Shown one piece after another: positions 1 through 9,255 of a stretch of DNA of 64,000 nt. The notes below the pieces were generated by a model. It did not search any database and was not told the DNA's origin. It saw only the letters and a list, made by a program, of their open reading frames with translations. The DNA comes from an uncultured Ignavibacterium sp. (GTDB lineage Bacteria; Bacteroidota; Ignavibacteria; Ignavibacteriales; Ignavibacteriaceae). Each line of letters starts with the position of its first letter. Within the stretch, counting starts at the first letter, position 1. Made by a program: the position numbers and the translations under genes. Location of the stretch: assembly GCA_937942875.1 (NCBI GenBank), contig CALEBT010000038.1:1-64000 (forward strand), read 5' to 3'.

Positions 1-1
1 G

Positions 2-178
2 CTGGTTGATGAATTAAAACAACATGTTGCTCACGAAGTAGGACCAATTGCAAAACCCGAACATATTGAAATAGTTGATTCACTTCCCAAAACAAGAAGC
101 GGAAAAATTATGAGAAGAGTATTAAAAGCAAGATCATTAGGATTGGATCCCGGAAATTTGAGCACATTAGAAGAGTGA
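2..178 (+). CDS. acs: Acetyl-CoA synthetase-like enzyme, C-terminal end (partial)
   Basis: The frame is open from the first bases and ends at a TGA at 176-178, giving the last 58 residues of a protein that begins outside the window. It carries the C-terminal signature of ANL-superfamily acyl-CoA synthetases: [16 protein letters not shown], where the lysine of SGK is the catalytic lysine of the adenylation step and the usual acetylation site. The preceding [15 protein letters not shown] is typical of acetyl-CoA synthetase rather than longer-chain ligases. In that family the enzyme makes acetyl-CoA from acetate, ATP and CoA in the cytoplasm. A propionyl-CoA synthetase or another close relative cannot be excluded from this fragment. 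Confidence 0.85.
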   Translation: MVDELKQHVAHEVGPIAKPEHIEIVDSLPKTRSGKIMRRVLKARSLGLDPGNLSTLEE

Positions 179-226
179 TTTAATTACTAATTGATTGAAT
201 TGATGATTGTTTGATTGAATTGTAAA

Positions 227-249
227 TACATGCCGCGGCGTGTCTCTAC
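227..249. repeat. GC-rich palindrome, likely dispersed repeat fragment
   Basis: The core CATGCCGCGGCGTG at 229-242 is self-complementary apart from two symmetric positions that would form G-U pairs in RNA, and it is followed by TCTCTAC. It is much more GC-rich than its surroundings. Palindromes of the form GTAGAGAC(A/G)YGCC...GTCTCTAC occur as dispersed repeats in many bacterial genomes. Here only the core and right arm are intact, so this looks like a decayed copy. Confidence 0.5.
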
Positions 250-291
250 AGATGTTCGGATTTAATTTTTTATATCACATTCAATATTTAG

Positions 292-423
292 AGGGGCTGT
301 CTAAAAAGTAATTTTGTCATCACGAACGAAGTGAAGTGATCTCATTTTTGAATTAAAAGATAAAGATTGCTTCACTCGAAGACTCGTTCGCAATGACTTT
401 TTACCTCTTTTTAGACAGCCCCT
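292..423. repeat. 132-bp inverted-repeat element (MITE- or REP-like, possible terminator)
   Basis: The outer arms are a perfect 17-bp inverted repeat: AGGGGCTGTCTAAAAAG at 292-308 and its reverse complement at 407-423. Inside is a second, imperfect pair of arms. The left arm reads GTCATCACGAACGA, and the right arm on the opposite strand reads GTCATTGCGAACGA followed by a 7-base insertion. This inner motif resembles the GTCATTGCGA(A/G)CGAAG dispersed repeats found in many Bacteroidota and related genomes. There is no ORF and no clear target-site duplication. It could also end acs transcription. A related GGCTGTCTCAAA hairpin lies at the other end of the window. Confidence 0.65.
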
Positions 424-524
424 GCAATTATTATAAATTTCAAAAAATTTTTATCGTTATTCAAACTAAAATCAAATTATAATTTAAAATTTATAAAATT
501 TTTACATATAAAATTATTTGTTTC

Positions 525-555
525 TTGACATTACTAATGAATAAACCTAATTTTG
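525..555 (+). promoter_or_regulatory. Bacteroidetes-type promoter for the nuo operon
   Basis: TTG at 525-527 and TAATTTTG at 548-555 are separated by 20 bases, matching the -33/-7 consensus TTG-N~20-TAnnTTTG of the Bacteroidetes primary sigma factor. Predicted transcription would begin near 561, about 16 bases before the ATG at 577. Because the -7 box covers the in-frame TTG at 553-555, that codon cannot be the nuoA start. Confidence 0.6.
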
Positions 556-576
556 CGTGAAAATTTTTTGGATATA

Positions 577-1008
577 ATGTTAACTGAATTCGGTAAGGTT
601 TTTGTCTTCATTTTAGTTGCAATTCTCTTTGTAATTGTAGCATTGCTTGTTGCCAGAATAATCAGACCACATAGACCCACTCACGAAAAATTGACAACTT
701 ATGAATGCGGTGAAAACCCAGAAGGTTCACCCTGGGTAAAATTTAATATTCGTTTTTATGTTGTTGCACTTATATTTTTAATTTTTGACGTTGAAGTTGT
801 ATTACTAATTCCCTGGGCTTTGATTTATAAAGATTTTGGTTTAGCCGGGTTCATTGCCGGCTCATTCTTTCTGATTTTGCTTGCATTAGGTATGGCTTAT
901 GAGTGGCGAAAAGGCGACCTTGAGTGGGATAGACCAAAACCAAATATTCCCGTACTAAAAAAAGATGAAACGACTTCAGTAAAATTTATTGAAAAGGTGG
1001 ATTCCTGA
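577..1008 (+). CDS. nuoA: NADH-quinone oxidoreductase subunit A
   Basis: This is a small membrane subunit of complex I, predicted at 143 aa with three membrane helices. Family features include the loop with [20 protein letters not shown] before helix 2 and the acidic helix [15 protein letters not shown], part of the interface with NuoD, H and J near the quinone site. I chose the ATG at 577 (MLTEFGKVF) over an upstream TTG at 553, because the latter overlaps the predicted -7 promoter element. The gene opens an 11-gene operon, and its TGA overlaps the nuoB start as ATGA. Confidence 0.93.
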   Translation: MLTEFGKVFVFILVAILFVIVALLVARIIRPHRPTHEKLTTYECGENPEGSPWVKFNIRFYVVALIFLIFDVEVVLLIPWALIYKDFGLAGFIAGSFFLILLALGMAYEWRKGDLEWDRPKPNIPVLKKDETTSVKFIEKVDS

Positions 1009-1508
1009 TGGGGTTACTTGATAAAGAATTTTCAGATGGTAATATATTAGTCACTACAACAGAAGACTTGTTCAACTGGGCGAGACTGTCATCATTATGG
1101 CAAGTTGGATTTGGTCTTGCCTGCTGTGCAATTGAAATGATGGCTACCTCAGCCTCACATTATGACTTTGATAGATTTGGTGTGATTCCCCGACCATCCC
1201 CCCGACAATCTGACGTTATCATTGTCTCAGGAACTGTCACATTAAAAATGGCCTTGCGTGTAAAAAGATTATATGAACAAATGCCAGACCCAAAATATGT
1301 TATTTCAATGGGAAGTTGTTCAAACTGCGGCGGACCATATTGGGAACACGGCTATCACGTGCTAAAGGGTGTTGATAGAGTTATTCCGGTTGATGTGTAT
1401 GTACCAGGCTGTCCTCCCCGCCCTGAAGCCTTATTAGAAGGTTTATTAAAATTACAAGAAAAAATCAGATACGAATCAATAACTAAGAAGAAAAATGAAG
1501 TCGCTTGA
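1008..1508 (+). CDS. nuoB: NADH-quinone oxidoreductase subunit B
   Basis: This is the peripheral-arm subunit that holds Fe-S cluster N2, the last electron carrier before quinone. The four expected ligands are visible: the tandem Cys39-Cys40 in [10 protein letters not shown], Cys104 in SMGSC, and Cys135 in VPGCPPRPE. The length of 166 aa is normal. An AAGGTGG-like ribosome binding sequence lies within the end of nuoA, and the 3' end overlaps nuoC by 14 bases, indicating coupled translation. The assignment is secure. Because NuoEFG are missing from the operon, electrons must reach this subunit from NuoI and an unidentified input module. Confidence 0.96.
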   Translation: MGLLDKEFSDGNILVTTTEDLFNWARLSSLWQVGFGLACCAIEMMATSASHYDFDRFGVIPRPSPRQSDVIIVSGTVTLKMALRVKRLYEQMPDPKYVISMGSCSNCGGPYWEHGYHVLKGVDRVIPVDVYVPGCPPRPEALLEGLLKLQEKIRYESITKKKNEVA

Positions 1509-2025
1509 AGAAATAGTTGAAATATTAAAGAATAACCTCCCCGATGTTGTTTTAGAAGCTCATTCTGAAATAAAATTTGAGCCGTTTATTTTAATTCCAT
1601 CTGATAAAATTGATAAAGTTTGTTTATTCCTAAGAGATAATCCTGAATTATATTTTGATTCTTTAGTAAACTTATCTGCAGTTGATGATTTTAATGGTCA
1701 GAAAATAAAAGATGAACAAGGTAATGAAATTATGACCGGTGGAACGATGAGTGTTTACTATCATCTTGAATCAATTAAATTTAGGCATAAACTACTTTTA
1801 AAGGTTACTACTGAAAGAGATGATCCTATTGTTAATTCAGTTGTGACTGTTTGGAACTCAGCCAACTGGCACGAAAGAGAAGCATTTGATTTGTTTGGTA
1901 TTAAATTCAATAATCATCCGGATTTACGAAGAATACTTATGCCTTATGATTGGGAATTTGGACACCCATTAAGAAAAGACTATCAAAATCCGGAGTTTTA
2001 TCAAGGAATGAAGGTACCATACTGA
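1495..2025 (+). CDS. nuoC: NADH-quinone oxidoreductase subunit C
   Basis: This 30-kDa-type peripheral-arm subunit has 176 aa. The C-terminal signature is clear: [18 protein letters not shown] followed by [23 protein letters not shown]. It has no cofactor of its own; in complex I it packs against NuoD and NuoB and helps hold the quinone chamber. It is separate from nuoD, unlike the NuoCD fusion of enterobacteria, and its stop codon overlaps the nuoD start as ATGA at 2023-2027. Confidence 0.95.
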   Translation: MKSLEEIVEILKNNLPDVVLEAHSEIKFEPFILIPSDKIDKVCLFLRDNPELYFDSLVNLSAVDDFNGQKIKDEQGNEIMTGGTMSVYYHLESIKFRHKLLLKVTTERDDPIVNSVVTVWNSANWHEREAFDLFGIKFNNHPDLRRILMPYDWEFGHPLRKDYQNPEFYQGMKVPY

Positions 2026-3140
2026 TGTCAGTTAGAACCGAAGAAATGGTATTAAATATGGGACCTCAACATCCGTCAACACACGGAGTTCTGAGGTTGG
2101 AATTAACTCTGGATGGCGAAATCATCACTAAAGTTGTTCCTCACATCGGTTACCTTCATCGTTGTTTCGAAAAACATTGCGAAGTAATGACTTATCCTCA
2201 GATTATTCCGTACACTGATAGAATGGATTATCTTGCTGCAATGGGAAATGAATTTGGTTATGTAATTGCAGTTGAAAAGTTACTCGGAATTCAGGTTCCT
2301 GAAAGAGTTGAGTATATAAGAGTTATAATGGCAGAACTTCAAAGAATTGCTTCTCACTTAGTTGCAATTGGAACTTACGGAGCTGATATTGGTGCTTTTA
2401 CTCCATTTCTCTACTGCTTCAGAGACAGAGAAAGAATATTGAATTTATTTGAAATCACTTGTGGTGCGAGGTTACTTTACAATTATATATGGATAGGAGG
2501 TCTATCTCACGATTTACATCCAGATTTTATAAGATTGACCAAAGAATTTATCAGAGAATTCAAACCAAATCTTAAAGAATTAAATAATCTTTTAACTTTC
2601 AACAAAATTTTTATTGACAGAACTGCAAATGTTGGAATTTTACCTCTCGAGACAGCTATCAATTTTGGAATCACCGGACCGATGTTAAGAGCAAGTGGAT
2701 TGAAATGGGATTTAAGAAAAGACGACACTTACTCAGTTTATAATAAATTTGATTTTAACATTCCCGTTGGAGATGGAAGAATGGGAACTGTTGGTGACAG
2801 CTGGGATAGATATTTCGTGCGAGTTCTTGAAATGGAAGAGAGTCTGAAAATTATTGAGCAAGCAATTGAACAAATTCCCGATGGTGATGTAACCGCTGCA
2901 ATACCAAAAAGAATAAAACCACCTGTTGGTCACATTTATTCAAGGGTTGAAAATCCTCGCGGTGAATTAGGGTATTTTATAATAAGTGATGGTTCAACTT
3001 CACCATTCAGAGTAAAAGTTCGTGCACCATCTTTTGTTAATCTACAAATAATGGACGAACTTTGTAGAGGTCATTTAGTTGCTGATGTAATTGCAATTCT
3101 CGGTAGTGTTGATATAGTTTTAGGAGAGGTTGACAGATGA
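2025..3140 (+). CDS. nuoD: NADH-quinone oxidoreductase subunit D
   Basis: This 49-kDa-type subunit (371 aa) forms the quinone-binding cavity with NuoB. Visible hallmarks are [13 protein letters not shown] near the N-terminus, [15 protein letters not shown], and the C-terminal region around [27 protein letters not shown] longer reading from 1950 exists, but it lies in another frame of nuoC. The ATG at 2025, overlapping the nuoC stop, gives the normal family N-terminus [17 protein letters not shown]. The stop overlaps the nuoH start (ATGA at 3137). Confidence 0.95.
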   Translation: MSVRTEEMVLNMGPQHPSTHGVLRLELTLDGEIITKVVPHIGYLHRCFEKHCEVMTYPQIIPYTDRMDYLAAMGNEFGYVIAVEKLLGIQVPERVEYIRVIMAELQRIASHLVAIGTYGADIGAFTPFLYCFRDRERILNLFEITCGARLLYNYIWIGGLSHDLHPDFIRLTKEFIREFKPNLKELNNLLTFNKIFIDRTANVGILPLETAINFGITGPMLRASGLKWDLRKDDTYSVYNKFDFNIPVGDGRMGTVGDSWDRYFVRVLEMEESLKIIEQAIEQIPDGDVTAAIPKRIKPPVGHIYSRVENPRGELGYFIISDGSTSPFRVKVRAPSFVNLQIMDELCRGHLVADVIAILGSVDIVLGEVDR

Positions 3141-4210
3141 TTTACGATTTTTTCTATAATTTAACTGGTAGTGTAATTATTTCCGGAACAGTCGTCGCTT
3201 TGCTTCCTTTATTCGCTTTTATACTTCCATTTGCATTGTTTGCAGTATTGCTCGAAAGAAAAGTTGCCGGGCATATGCAAGACCGGCTTGGACCAATGAG
3301 AGTAGGTTATCATGGAATTTTACAAACAGTTGCTGATATAATAAAGCTTATCCAAAAAGAAGATATAATAGCTAAGGATAATGACAAGTTATTTTTCAAC
3401 ATTGCTCCTGTTTTAACTTTTGCCGGAAGTTATGCAGCATTTGCTGTAATTCCATTCTCAAGTATTTTTCTCGGAGCTGACATTGATCTTGGAATATTTT
3501 ACGTTATTGCAGTTACGGGTTTAGTAGTAGCCGGGATTCTGATGGCTGGTTGGGCTTCAAATAACAAATACTCTCTTCTTGGTGCGATGCGTTCAGCCGC
3601 TCAGATTGTAAGTTATGAAATTCCAACTATTCTTATTGTTCTTTCTATTGTAATGCTGACTGGTACAATGAGCTTATATGACTTATCGGAGAATCAAACA
3701 GCTTACTTCTGGAATTGGAATATATTTGGCGGTCCTAATCTAGATATTCAAAAGTTTTTACTCATACCATTTATGTTAATCGGATTCATAATAATCTATA
3801 TTAGTACTTTAGCTGAAGTAAATCGTACTCCTTTTGATATACCTGAAGCTGAATCTGAACTTGTAAGTGGATATCATACAGAATATTCAGGGATGAAATT
3901 TGCAATGTTTTTCCTTGCGGAGTATGCTAATATGTTTGCTGTATCTGCAATTTTAGTTATTTTGTTTTTTGGTGGTTATCAATCACCTCTGGGATATTTA
4001 GGAAATACTTTAAATATTCCTTGGTTAATTCCAATTGAACAATTTTTCTGGTTTATTTTCAAAGGAATATTTTTCGTTTTTGTTCAGATGTGGCTCAGAT
4101 GGACTTTGCCAAGACTTCGTGTTGATCAACTTATGACAGCAAGCTGGAAATATTTAATACCTATTGCTTTTGTTAATCTTTTAATAATCGGAGTTATTTC
4201 TTTAATCTAA
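3137..4210 (+). CDS. nuoH: NADH-quinone oxidoreductase subunit H
   Basis: This 357-aa membrane subunit (ND1 type) has about eight or nine predicted helices. It joins the peripheral and membrane arms and forms the quinone entry channel. Diagnostic motifs are [23 protein letters not shown] in the first cytoplasmic loop and [27 protein letters not shown] in the acidic loop that couples to proton pumping. The stop TAA shares its last base with the nuoI ATG. Confidence 0.96.
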   Translation: MIYDFFYNLTGSVIISGTVVALLPLFAFILPFALFAVLLERKVAGHMQDRLGPMRVGYHGILQTVADIIKLIQKEDIIAKDNDKLFFNIAPVLTFAGSYAAFAVIPFSSIFLGADIDLGIFYVIAVTGLVVAGILMAGWASNNKYSLLGAMRSAAQIVSYEIPTILIVLSIVMLTGTMSLYDLSENQTAYFWNWNIFGGPNLDIQKFLLIPFMLIGFIIIYISTLAEVNRTPFDIPEAESELVSGYHTEYSGMKFAMFFLAEYANMFAVSAILVILFFGGYQSPLGYLGNTLNIPWLIPIEQFFWFIFKGIFFVFVQMWLRWTLPRLRVDQLMTASWKYLIPIAFVNLLIIGVISLI

Positions 4211-4728
4211 TGAAACAATATTTCAATAATATATTCACTGCCTTAGTTACCATTTTGGTAGGAATGAAAGTTACACTGAGACATTTGTTTACTCCTTCTG
4301 TAACTATTCAATATCCCGATGTAAAACTTCCTTTACCTGAAAGAGAGAGAAATAGATTATATGTCAATATGGATGATTGTATTGGCTGTGATCAATGTGC
4401 AAGAGCTTGTCCAGTTAATTGTATTGAAATTGAAACTGTCAAATCAGTTCCCGGAGAAGATTTGGGCAAAACTTCTAATGGAAAGAAAAAAGCTCTTTGG
4501 GTTACGAAATTTACTATAGATTTTGCTAAATGCTGCTACTGTCAACTATGTGTATTTCCCTGCCCTACAGAATGTATTTATATGACGGATGTTTATGAAT
4601 TTTCAGAATATGATAGAAATAATTTGATTTATAACTTTTCAACCCTGACTCCTGAAGAGAGAAGACAAAAGTTAGAAAATCTTGAAATTTATAATCAAGA
4701 AAAAGAGTCAAAAAAAGGTGTTAGTTAA
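4210..4728 (+). CDS. nuoI: NADH-quinone oxidoreductase subunit I (2x[4Fe-4S])
   Basis: This is a ferredoxin-like subunit of 172 aa. Two classic cluster motifs are present: Cys57, 60, 63 and 67 (CIGCDQCARACP) and Cys108, 111, 114 and 118 (CCYCQLCVFPCP), holding clusters N6a and N6b. In an operon without nuoEFG, this would be the first known electron acceptor of the complex. A donor such as reduced ferredoxin or an unlinked module probably docks here; that is inference. The C-terminal tail of about 35 residues is charged and variable. Confidence 0.96.
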   Translation: MKQYFNNIFTALVTILVGMKVTLRHLFTPSVTIQYPDVKLPLPERERNRLYVNMDDCIGCDQCARACPVNCIEIETVKSVPGEDLGKTSNGKKKALWVTKFTIDFAKCCYCQLCVFPCPTECIYMTDVYEFSEYDRNNLIYNFSTLTPEERRQKLENLEIYNQEKESKKGVS

Positions 4729-4730
4729 CG

Positions 4731-5219
4731 ATGAATTATTATGATATAATTTTTTACTTGTTTGCTGCCGTAACTTTACTTTCTGCCTTGATGGTTGTTA
4801 CTAATAGGAACATTGTTCATTCAGCTTTTTATTTGTTGTTTACATTCTTCGGAGTTGCAGGATTATATGTTTTATTAGCTGCAGATTTTATAGCCATTGT
4901 TCAATTGATTGTTTATGTGGGTGGAATACTTATTCTGTTATTGTTTGGAGTTATGCTTACGAATAAAATAACAAATGTTGAAATTAAAACAGGCACGATA
5001 AATTTAGTCCCGGCTGTAATAGGAATTGGTTTATTTGCCGGTGCTCTTCTCGCATCTGTGATAAATGCTCCATGGAAGATAAATATTGCTGAAAAAACTT
5101 TCCCCACTACAAAGATATTGGGGACTTTATTAATTCAGGAATATCTTCTGATTTTCGAATTATTAGGAATCATTTTACTGATTGCACTCATCGGTGCAGC
5201 ATCAATAGCAAGGAAATAA
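4731..5219 (+). CDS. nuoJ: NADH-quinone oxidoreductase subunit J
   Basis: This 162-aa membrane subunit has five predicted helices. The family signature is the segment NIVHSAFYLLFTFFGVAGLYVLL followed by ADFIAIVQLIVYVGGILILLLFGVML, containing the pi-bulge helix implicated in coupling. It lies two bases after nuoI and two before nuoK, so translation is probably coupled across all three. The length is typical of the short NuoJ form found in this lineage. Confidence 0.93.
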   Translation: MNYYDIIFYLFAAVTLLSALMVVTNRNIVHSAFYLLFTFFGVAGLYVLLAADFIAIVQLIVYVGGILILLLFGVMLTNKITNVEIKTGTINLVPAVIGIGLFAGALLASVINAPWKINIAEKTFPTTKILGTLLIQEYLLIFELLGIILLIALIGAASIARK

Positions 5220-5221
5220 TT

Positions 5222-5530
5222 ATGACTGTTGGATTAACACATTTTTTAGTTGTAAGCACTTTGTTATTCTCAATGGGTTTATATGCAATTATAACTAGAA
5301 AAAATGCAATCCTAGTTCTGATGGGAATTGAATTAATTCTTAATTCGGCTAATATAAATTTTGTTGCTTTTTCACGATTTGGAAACTTTGGATATTCTGG
5401 TCATTTGGTAGCTTTGTTTGTGATCGTTTTAGCAGCAGCAGAAGCTGCAATAGCTTTGGCTATTGTTTTGAATATTTATAAAAATATGTCAACCGTTAAT
5501 GTTGATGAAATTGATAATTTGAGAGATTAA
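5222..5530 (+). CDS. nuoK: NADH-quinone oxidoreductase subunit K
   Basis: This small subunit has 102 aa and three helices. The glutamates needed for proton transfer are recognisable in LMGIELILNSANINFVAF and in the third helix VIVLAAAEAAIALAIVLNIY. Gene order J-K-L and length are standard. The stop codon directly abuts the nuoL ATG with no spacer. Confidence 0.94.
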   Translation: MTVGLTHFLVVSTLLFSMGLYAIITRKNAILVLMGIELILNSANINFVAFSRFGNFGYSGHLVALFVIVLAAAEAAIALAIVLNIYKNMSTVNVDEIDNLRD

Positions 5531-7615
5531 ATGTACGAATCAACTTTAATAAATCTGTCTTTATTTATTTTACTTTTGCCTCTGCTTGGATTTGTTGTTA
5601 CTCTTTTGTTGGGGAAAAAAGTTAAATCCGTTTTCATTTTTGAAAACTTAATCATAATCTTAACGTTTTTCTCATCTGTCTATCTATTATATTCAAAACT
5701 TGCAAATTTTAGAACGACTAAAATCTCATCCGAATTAGAATGGTTTGGTTTTAACAATTTCATTACTGGCACAAAACTCTCAATCAATCTCGGATTTATG
5801 ATTGATAATATCACAGCCATTATGCTTTTTGTAGTTGCTTTGATTAGTATGCTGGTTCATCTGTACTCGATTGAATATATGAAAGGAGATGAAAGGTATA
5901 ACAGATACTTCGCATATCTTGGCATTTTCACTTTCTCAATGAATGGAATTGTTCTGACAAACAATATTCTGATGATGTATATTTTCTGGGAATTAGTTGG
6001 ATTGTCGTCATACTTATTGATTGGATTCTGGTTTGAGAAAAAAACTGCAGCAGATGCCGGTAAAAAAGCATTTATTGTAAACCGAATCGGTGATATTGGA
6101 ATGTTTGCAGGAATATTGATTTTATTCCTTACCTATCAAACTTTTTCTTTTGATAAAATTTTTAGTTCAATTAGTTCTGGCGTGTTGCCTTTTAATAGTG
6201 ATTTTTGGCTTACAGTTACGGGAATTTTATTGTTCTGCGGAGCAATTGGAAAATCAGCACAGTTTCCTCTACACGTTTGGCTTCCAGATGCTATGGAAGG
6301 TCCTACTCCGGTAAGTGCTTTAATTCACGCAGCTACAATGGTTGCTGCAGGAGTTTATTTAGTTGTTAGAATTTTTGGATTACTCACTGCTGATGCAATG
6401 TTATTTATCGGTGTCATTGGAATGATATCAGCATTCATTCCCGCAACAATCGCTCTGACACAAAATGACATTAAAAAAGTGTTGGCATATTCGACCGTTT
6501 CTCAATTGGGATATATGATTATGGCTCTGGGAGTGGGAGCATATCAGTTTGCATTTTTTCATTTAGTTACTCACGCATTTTTCAAAGCAGCTTTGTTCCT
6601 GGGTTCTGGTTCTGTAATTCACGCAATGCACCACGAACAAGACATCAGAAAAATGGGCGGCTTGCGAAATAAAATGCCTTTGACTTATTGGACTTTTGTA
6701 ATTTCATCTCTTGCCATTTCGGGTATTCCGCTTACCTCAGGTTTTCTAAGCAAAGATGGAATTATTGCCAGCAGTATGGCTTTTGCAAATTTAACAGGTC
6801 ATTATTTATTCCCGATTTTTAGTTTAGTAGTTGCTCTACTTACTGCATTCTATATGTTTAGATTAATTATCTTAACTTTCCACGGTGAACCGAGAGACAT
6901 TCATAAATTTGAGCACGCACACGAATCACCATTTTTAATGGTAATGCCTTTAGTCCTTTTAGCGGGATTGTCTATATTCATCTGGTACACACCAAATCCT
7001 CTAAACTCAGAGCAAGGATGGATATTATCAAAATGGATAGAAAAACCAACTGTATTTACACCTGAAAGATCAAGATTCGATTTTATGAAATCATCTTCTG
7101 ATGAAGAGAATAATATCAAGCAAAGCTATCTTGATGCGGAAGTTTACAAAGAAGCAATGCATTCAGCTCACTATCCTGCAATGATTTTATCAGAGTTGAT
7201 GGCTATTCTGGGAATTCTCTTTGCATTTATTGTTTATCAATGGAAAAAAATCAATGCAGATTCAATAGCTGATAAAATTAAACCTTTGTATAACTTCTCT
7301 CTTAACAAATGGTATTTCGATGAAATCTATAATAAAACATTTGTTGCATTTACTATTGGTTTGAGTAAAGTTCTCGCCTGGTTCGATGCTAAAATCATTG
7401 ATGGAATGGTAAACGGTTCTGCTTTTTTAACTAAACATTTCTCGTTCTTCATTGGAAACTTTGATAAATATGTAATTGATGGAATTGTAAACTTCACAGC
7501 TTATTTCAACGGTTTCATCGGATTATTAGTAAGAAGAATTCAAACCGGAAAAGTTCAGAGTTATCTGGCATTAGTAATTTTCTCATTAGTAATACTATTA
7601 TTCATTTTTAAGTAA
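5531..7615 (+). CDS. nuoL: NADH-quinone oxidoreductase subunit L
   Basis: This is the distal antiporter-like proton-pumping subunit (694 aa). The conserved core has MYIFWELVGLSSYLLIGFWFEK with the key glutamate, GKSAQFPLHVWLPDAMEGPTPVSALIHAATMV with the broken-helix lysine and histidine region, and LAYSTVSQLGYMI. The C-terminal part, after about residue 540, contains the long lateral-helix region and a final membrane segment. The length is within the usual range. Confidence 0.95.
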   Translation: MYESTLINLSLFILLLPLLGFVVTLLLGKKVKSVFIFENLIIILTFFSSVYLLYSKLANFRTTKISSELEWFGFNNFITGTKLSINLGFMIDNITAIMLFVVALISMLVHLYSIEYMKGDERYNRYFAYLGIFTFSMNGIVLTNNILMMYIFWELVGLSSYLLIGFWFEKKTAADAGKKAFIVNRIGDIGMFAGILILFLTYQTFSFDKIFSSISSGVLPFNSDFWLTVTGILLFCGAIGKSAQFPLHVWLPDAMEGPTPVSALIHAATMVAAGVYLVVRIFGLLTADAMLFIGVIGMISAFIPATIALTQNDIKKVLAYSTVSQLGYMIMALGVGAYQFAFFHLVTHAFFKAALFLGSGSVIHAMHHEQDIRKMGGLRNKMPLTYWTFVISSLAISGIPLTSGFLSKDGIIASSMAFANLTGHYLFPIFSLVVALLTAFYMFRLIILTFHGEPRDIHKFEHAHESPFLMVMPLVLLAGLSIFIWYTPNPLNSEQGWILSKWIEKPTVFTPERSRFDFMKSSSDEENNIKQSYLDAEVYKEAMHSAHYPAMILSELMAILGILFAFIVYQWKKINADSIADKIKPLYNFSLNKWYFDEIYNKTFVAFTIGLSKVLAWFDAKIIDGMVNGSAFLTKHFSFFIGNFDKYVIDGIVNFTAYFNGFIGLLVRRIQTGKVQSYLALVIFSLVILLFIFK

Positions 7616-7636
7616 AAAGAAAAATCAGGTTTTGAA

Positions 7637-9241
7637 ATGATTAACTTTCCAATTTTATCGCTTATAACATTCCTTCCAATTATTGGAATGATGATAATAT
7701 TGTTTATTCCTAAAAGACAATCTTTATTCATAAAATCATTTACAATAATTATCACTGCTATCCAACTCGCATTAGCTATTTTCCTACTGAGCAATTATAA
7801 TTTCAGCCTTGCCGGAATAAATGATATTAAGTCTTTTCAATTTGTTGAAAAATTCAGATGGATTGAAATAGATGGATTTGCCTGGTTAGGTAAAATTAAA
7901 ATTGATTACTTACTTGGAGTTGATGGTTTAAGTGTTCCGATGATTCTTTTAACAACTATTATCACTTTTATTGCTTCAATCTCATCCTGGACAATTGATA
8001 AATCGATCAAAGGATATTTTCTGATGTTTTTGCTATTAGATACCGGAATGATTGGTGTTTTTGTTGCACTTGATTTCTTTTTGTTTTATATCTTCTGGGA
8101 GTTGATGTTGCTTCCAATGTATTTCCTTATCGGAATCTGGGGCGGTCCAAGAAGAGAATACGCTGCAATTAAGTTCTTCCTCTACACATTACTCGGAAGT
8201 GTTTTGATTCTCTTGGTAATGATTGGTTTGTACTTCAGCTCAATGGAAACTCTTGCTGATGGAACAAGAGTATTTACTTTCAATATGCTTGAATTGATGA
8301 ATCCGACTAACTACACACAAAATGGAATTCTTTCACCATTAAATCCAGCTAATTTAAGACTAATTGCTTTTATCGGATTATTCATAGGATTCGCCATCAA
8401 AATTCCGATGTTTCCCTTCCACACTTGGTTGCCCGATGCTCACGTTGAAGCACCAACTGCAATAAGTGTAATTCTTGCCGGTGTTTTATTGAAAATGGGG
8501 ACTTACGGAATCTTAAGAATTTCTTATCCGATTTTTCCCGATATTACTAAAGATTTGCTTTGGTGGATTGCGTTATTCGGTGCAATAAATATTATATATG
8601 GTGCTTTGACTGCAATGGCTCAAAAAGATTTTAAGAAATTGATTGCTTATTCTTCCGTTTCTCATATGGGTTATGTAATGCTTGGAATGGCAGCTCTTAA
8701 TACTTTAGGAATTTCTGGAGCAATTCTTCAAATGTTCAACCACGGCACTATCACTGCAATGTTATTTCTTTTGGTTGGAGTTATTTATGACAGAGCACAT
8801 TTACGCGATATAGAAGGCTTCGGAGGGCTTGGCAAACAAATGCCAATTTATACTGGCTTTACAACTGTTGCTTTTTTCGCGGCTATTGGACTTCCCGGAT
8901 TAAGTGGATTTATCTCTGAAGCATTAGTTTTTCTTGGCGGATTTGGCAATAATTCGATAAGAATTATAGCTATCGTTTCCACACTCGGAATTTTACTCGG
9001 TGCTGGCTATATGCTTTGGACTTTACAAAGAGTTTTTCTTGGAAATTTACCTGAAAAATGGAATCAATTAACAGACGTCGATACAAGAGAATATATTATG
9101 TTTATTCCATTGGTTCTGATAATCATCTTTTTGGGAGTTTACCCCTCACCGATGCTTAATTTAATGAATTCATCTGTTAATGCAATTGTGGATGTTGTTG
9201 AAAAGTCTGGTTTATTCCTTAAATCAATTGGTTCATTATAA
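7637..9241 (+). CDS. nuoM: NADH-quinone oxidoreductase subunit M
   Basis: This is the second antiporter-like proton-pumping subunit (534 aa, about 14 helices). Hallmarks are FYIFWELMLLPMYFLIGIWGG with the conserved glutamate, IKIPMFPFHTWLPDAHVEAPTAISVILAGVLLKMGTYG, and IAYSSVSHMGYVMLG. It starts 21 bases after nuoL with the start codon ATG. Confidence 0.95.
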   Translation: MINFPILSLITFLPIIGMMIILFIPKRQSLFIKSFTIIITAIQLALAIFLLSNYNFSLAGINDIKSFQFVEKFRWIEIDGFAWLGKIKIDYLLGVDGLSVPMILLTTIITFIASISSWTIDKSIKGYFLMFLLLDTGMIGVFVALDFFLFYIFWELMLLPMYFLIGIWGGPRREYAAIKFFLYTLLGSVLILLVMIGLYFSSMETLADGTRVFTFNMLELMNPTNYTQNGILSPLNPANLRLIAFIGLFIGFAIKIPMFPFHTWLPDAHVEAPTAISVILAGVLLKMGTYGILRISYPIFPDITKDLLWWIALFGAINIIYGALTAMAQKDFKKLIAYSSVSHMGYVMLGMAALNTLGISGAILQMFNHGTITAMLFLLVGVIYDRAHLRDIEGFGGLGKQMPIYTGFTTVAFFAAIGLPGLSGFISEALVFLGGFGNNSIRIIAIVSTLGILLGAGYMLWTLQRVFLGNLPEKWNQLTDVDTREYIMFIPLVLIIIFLGVYPSPMLNLMNSSVNAIVDVVEKSGLFLKSIGSL

Positions 9242-9255
9242 AGTGAGTAGTCAAA

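Larger units (their letters stand above)
179..576. other. Intergenic region between acs and nuoA
   Basis: This is the only gene-free stretch longer than 300 bases. It holds a 12-base direct repeat (TTGATTGAATTG at 191-202 and 211-222), a GC-rich palindrome fragment (229-242), a 132-base inverted-repeat element (292-423), an AT-rich stretch, and the probable nuo promoter (525-555). No convincing ORF was seen. Confidence 0.7.

Noticed and set aside
292..423. Insertion sequence between acs and nuoA
   Set aside because: There are inverted ends but no transposase frame and no clear target duplication, so it is called only a repeat element.
553..576. TTG start of nuoA adding eight residues
   Set aside because: The TTG overlaps the predicted -7 promoter box (548-555), so it would lie upstream of the transcript start; the ATG at 577 gives the usual NuoA N-terminus.
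1950..2024. Longer upstream reading of nuoD
   Set aside because: The added 25 residues lie within nuoC in another frame; the ATG overlapping the nuoC stop gives the family N-terminus.
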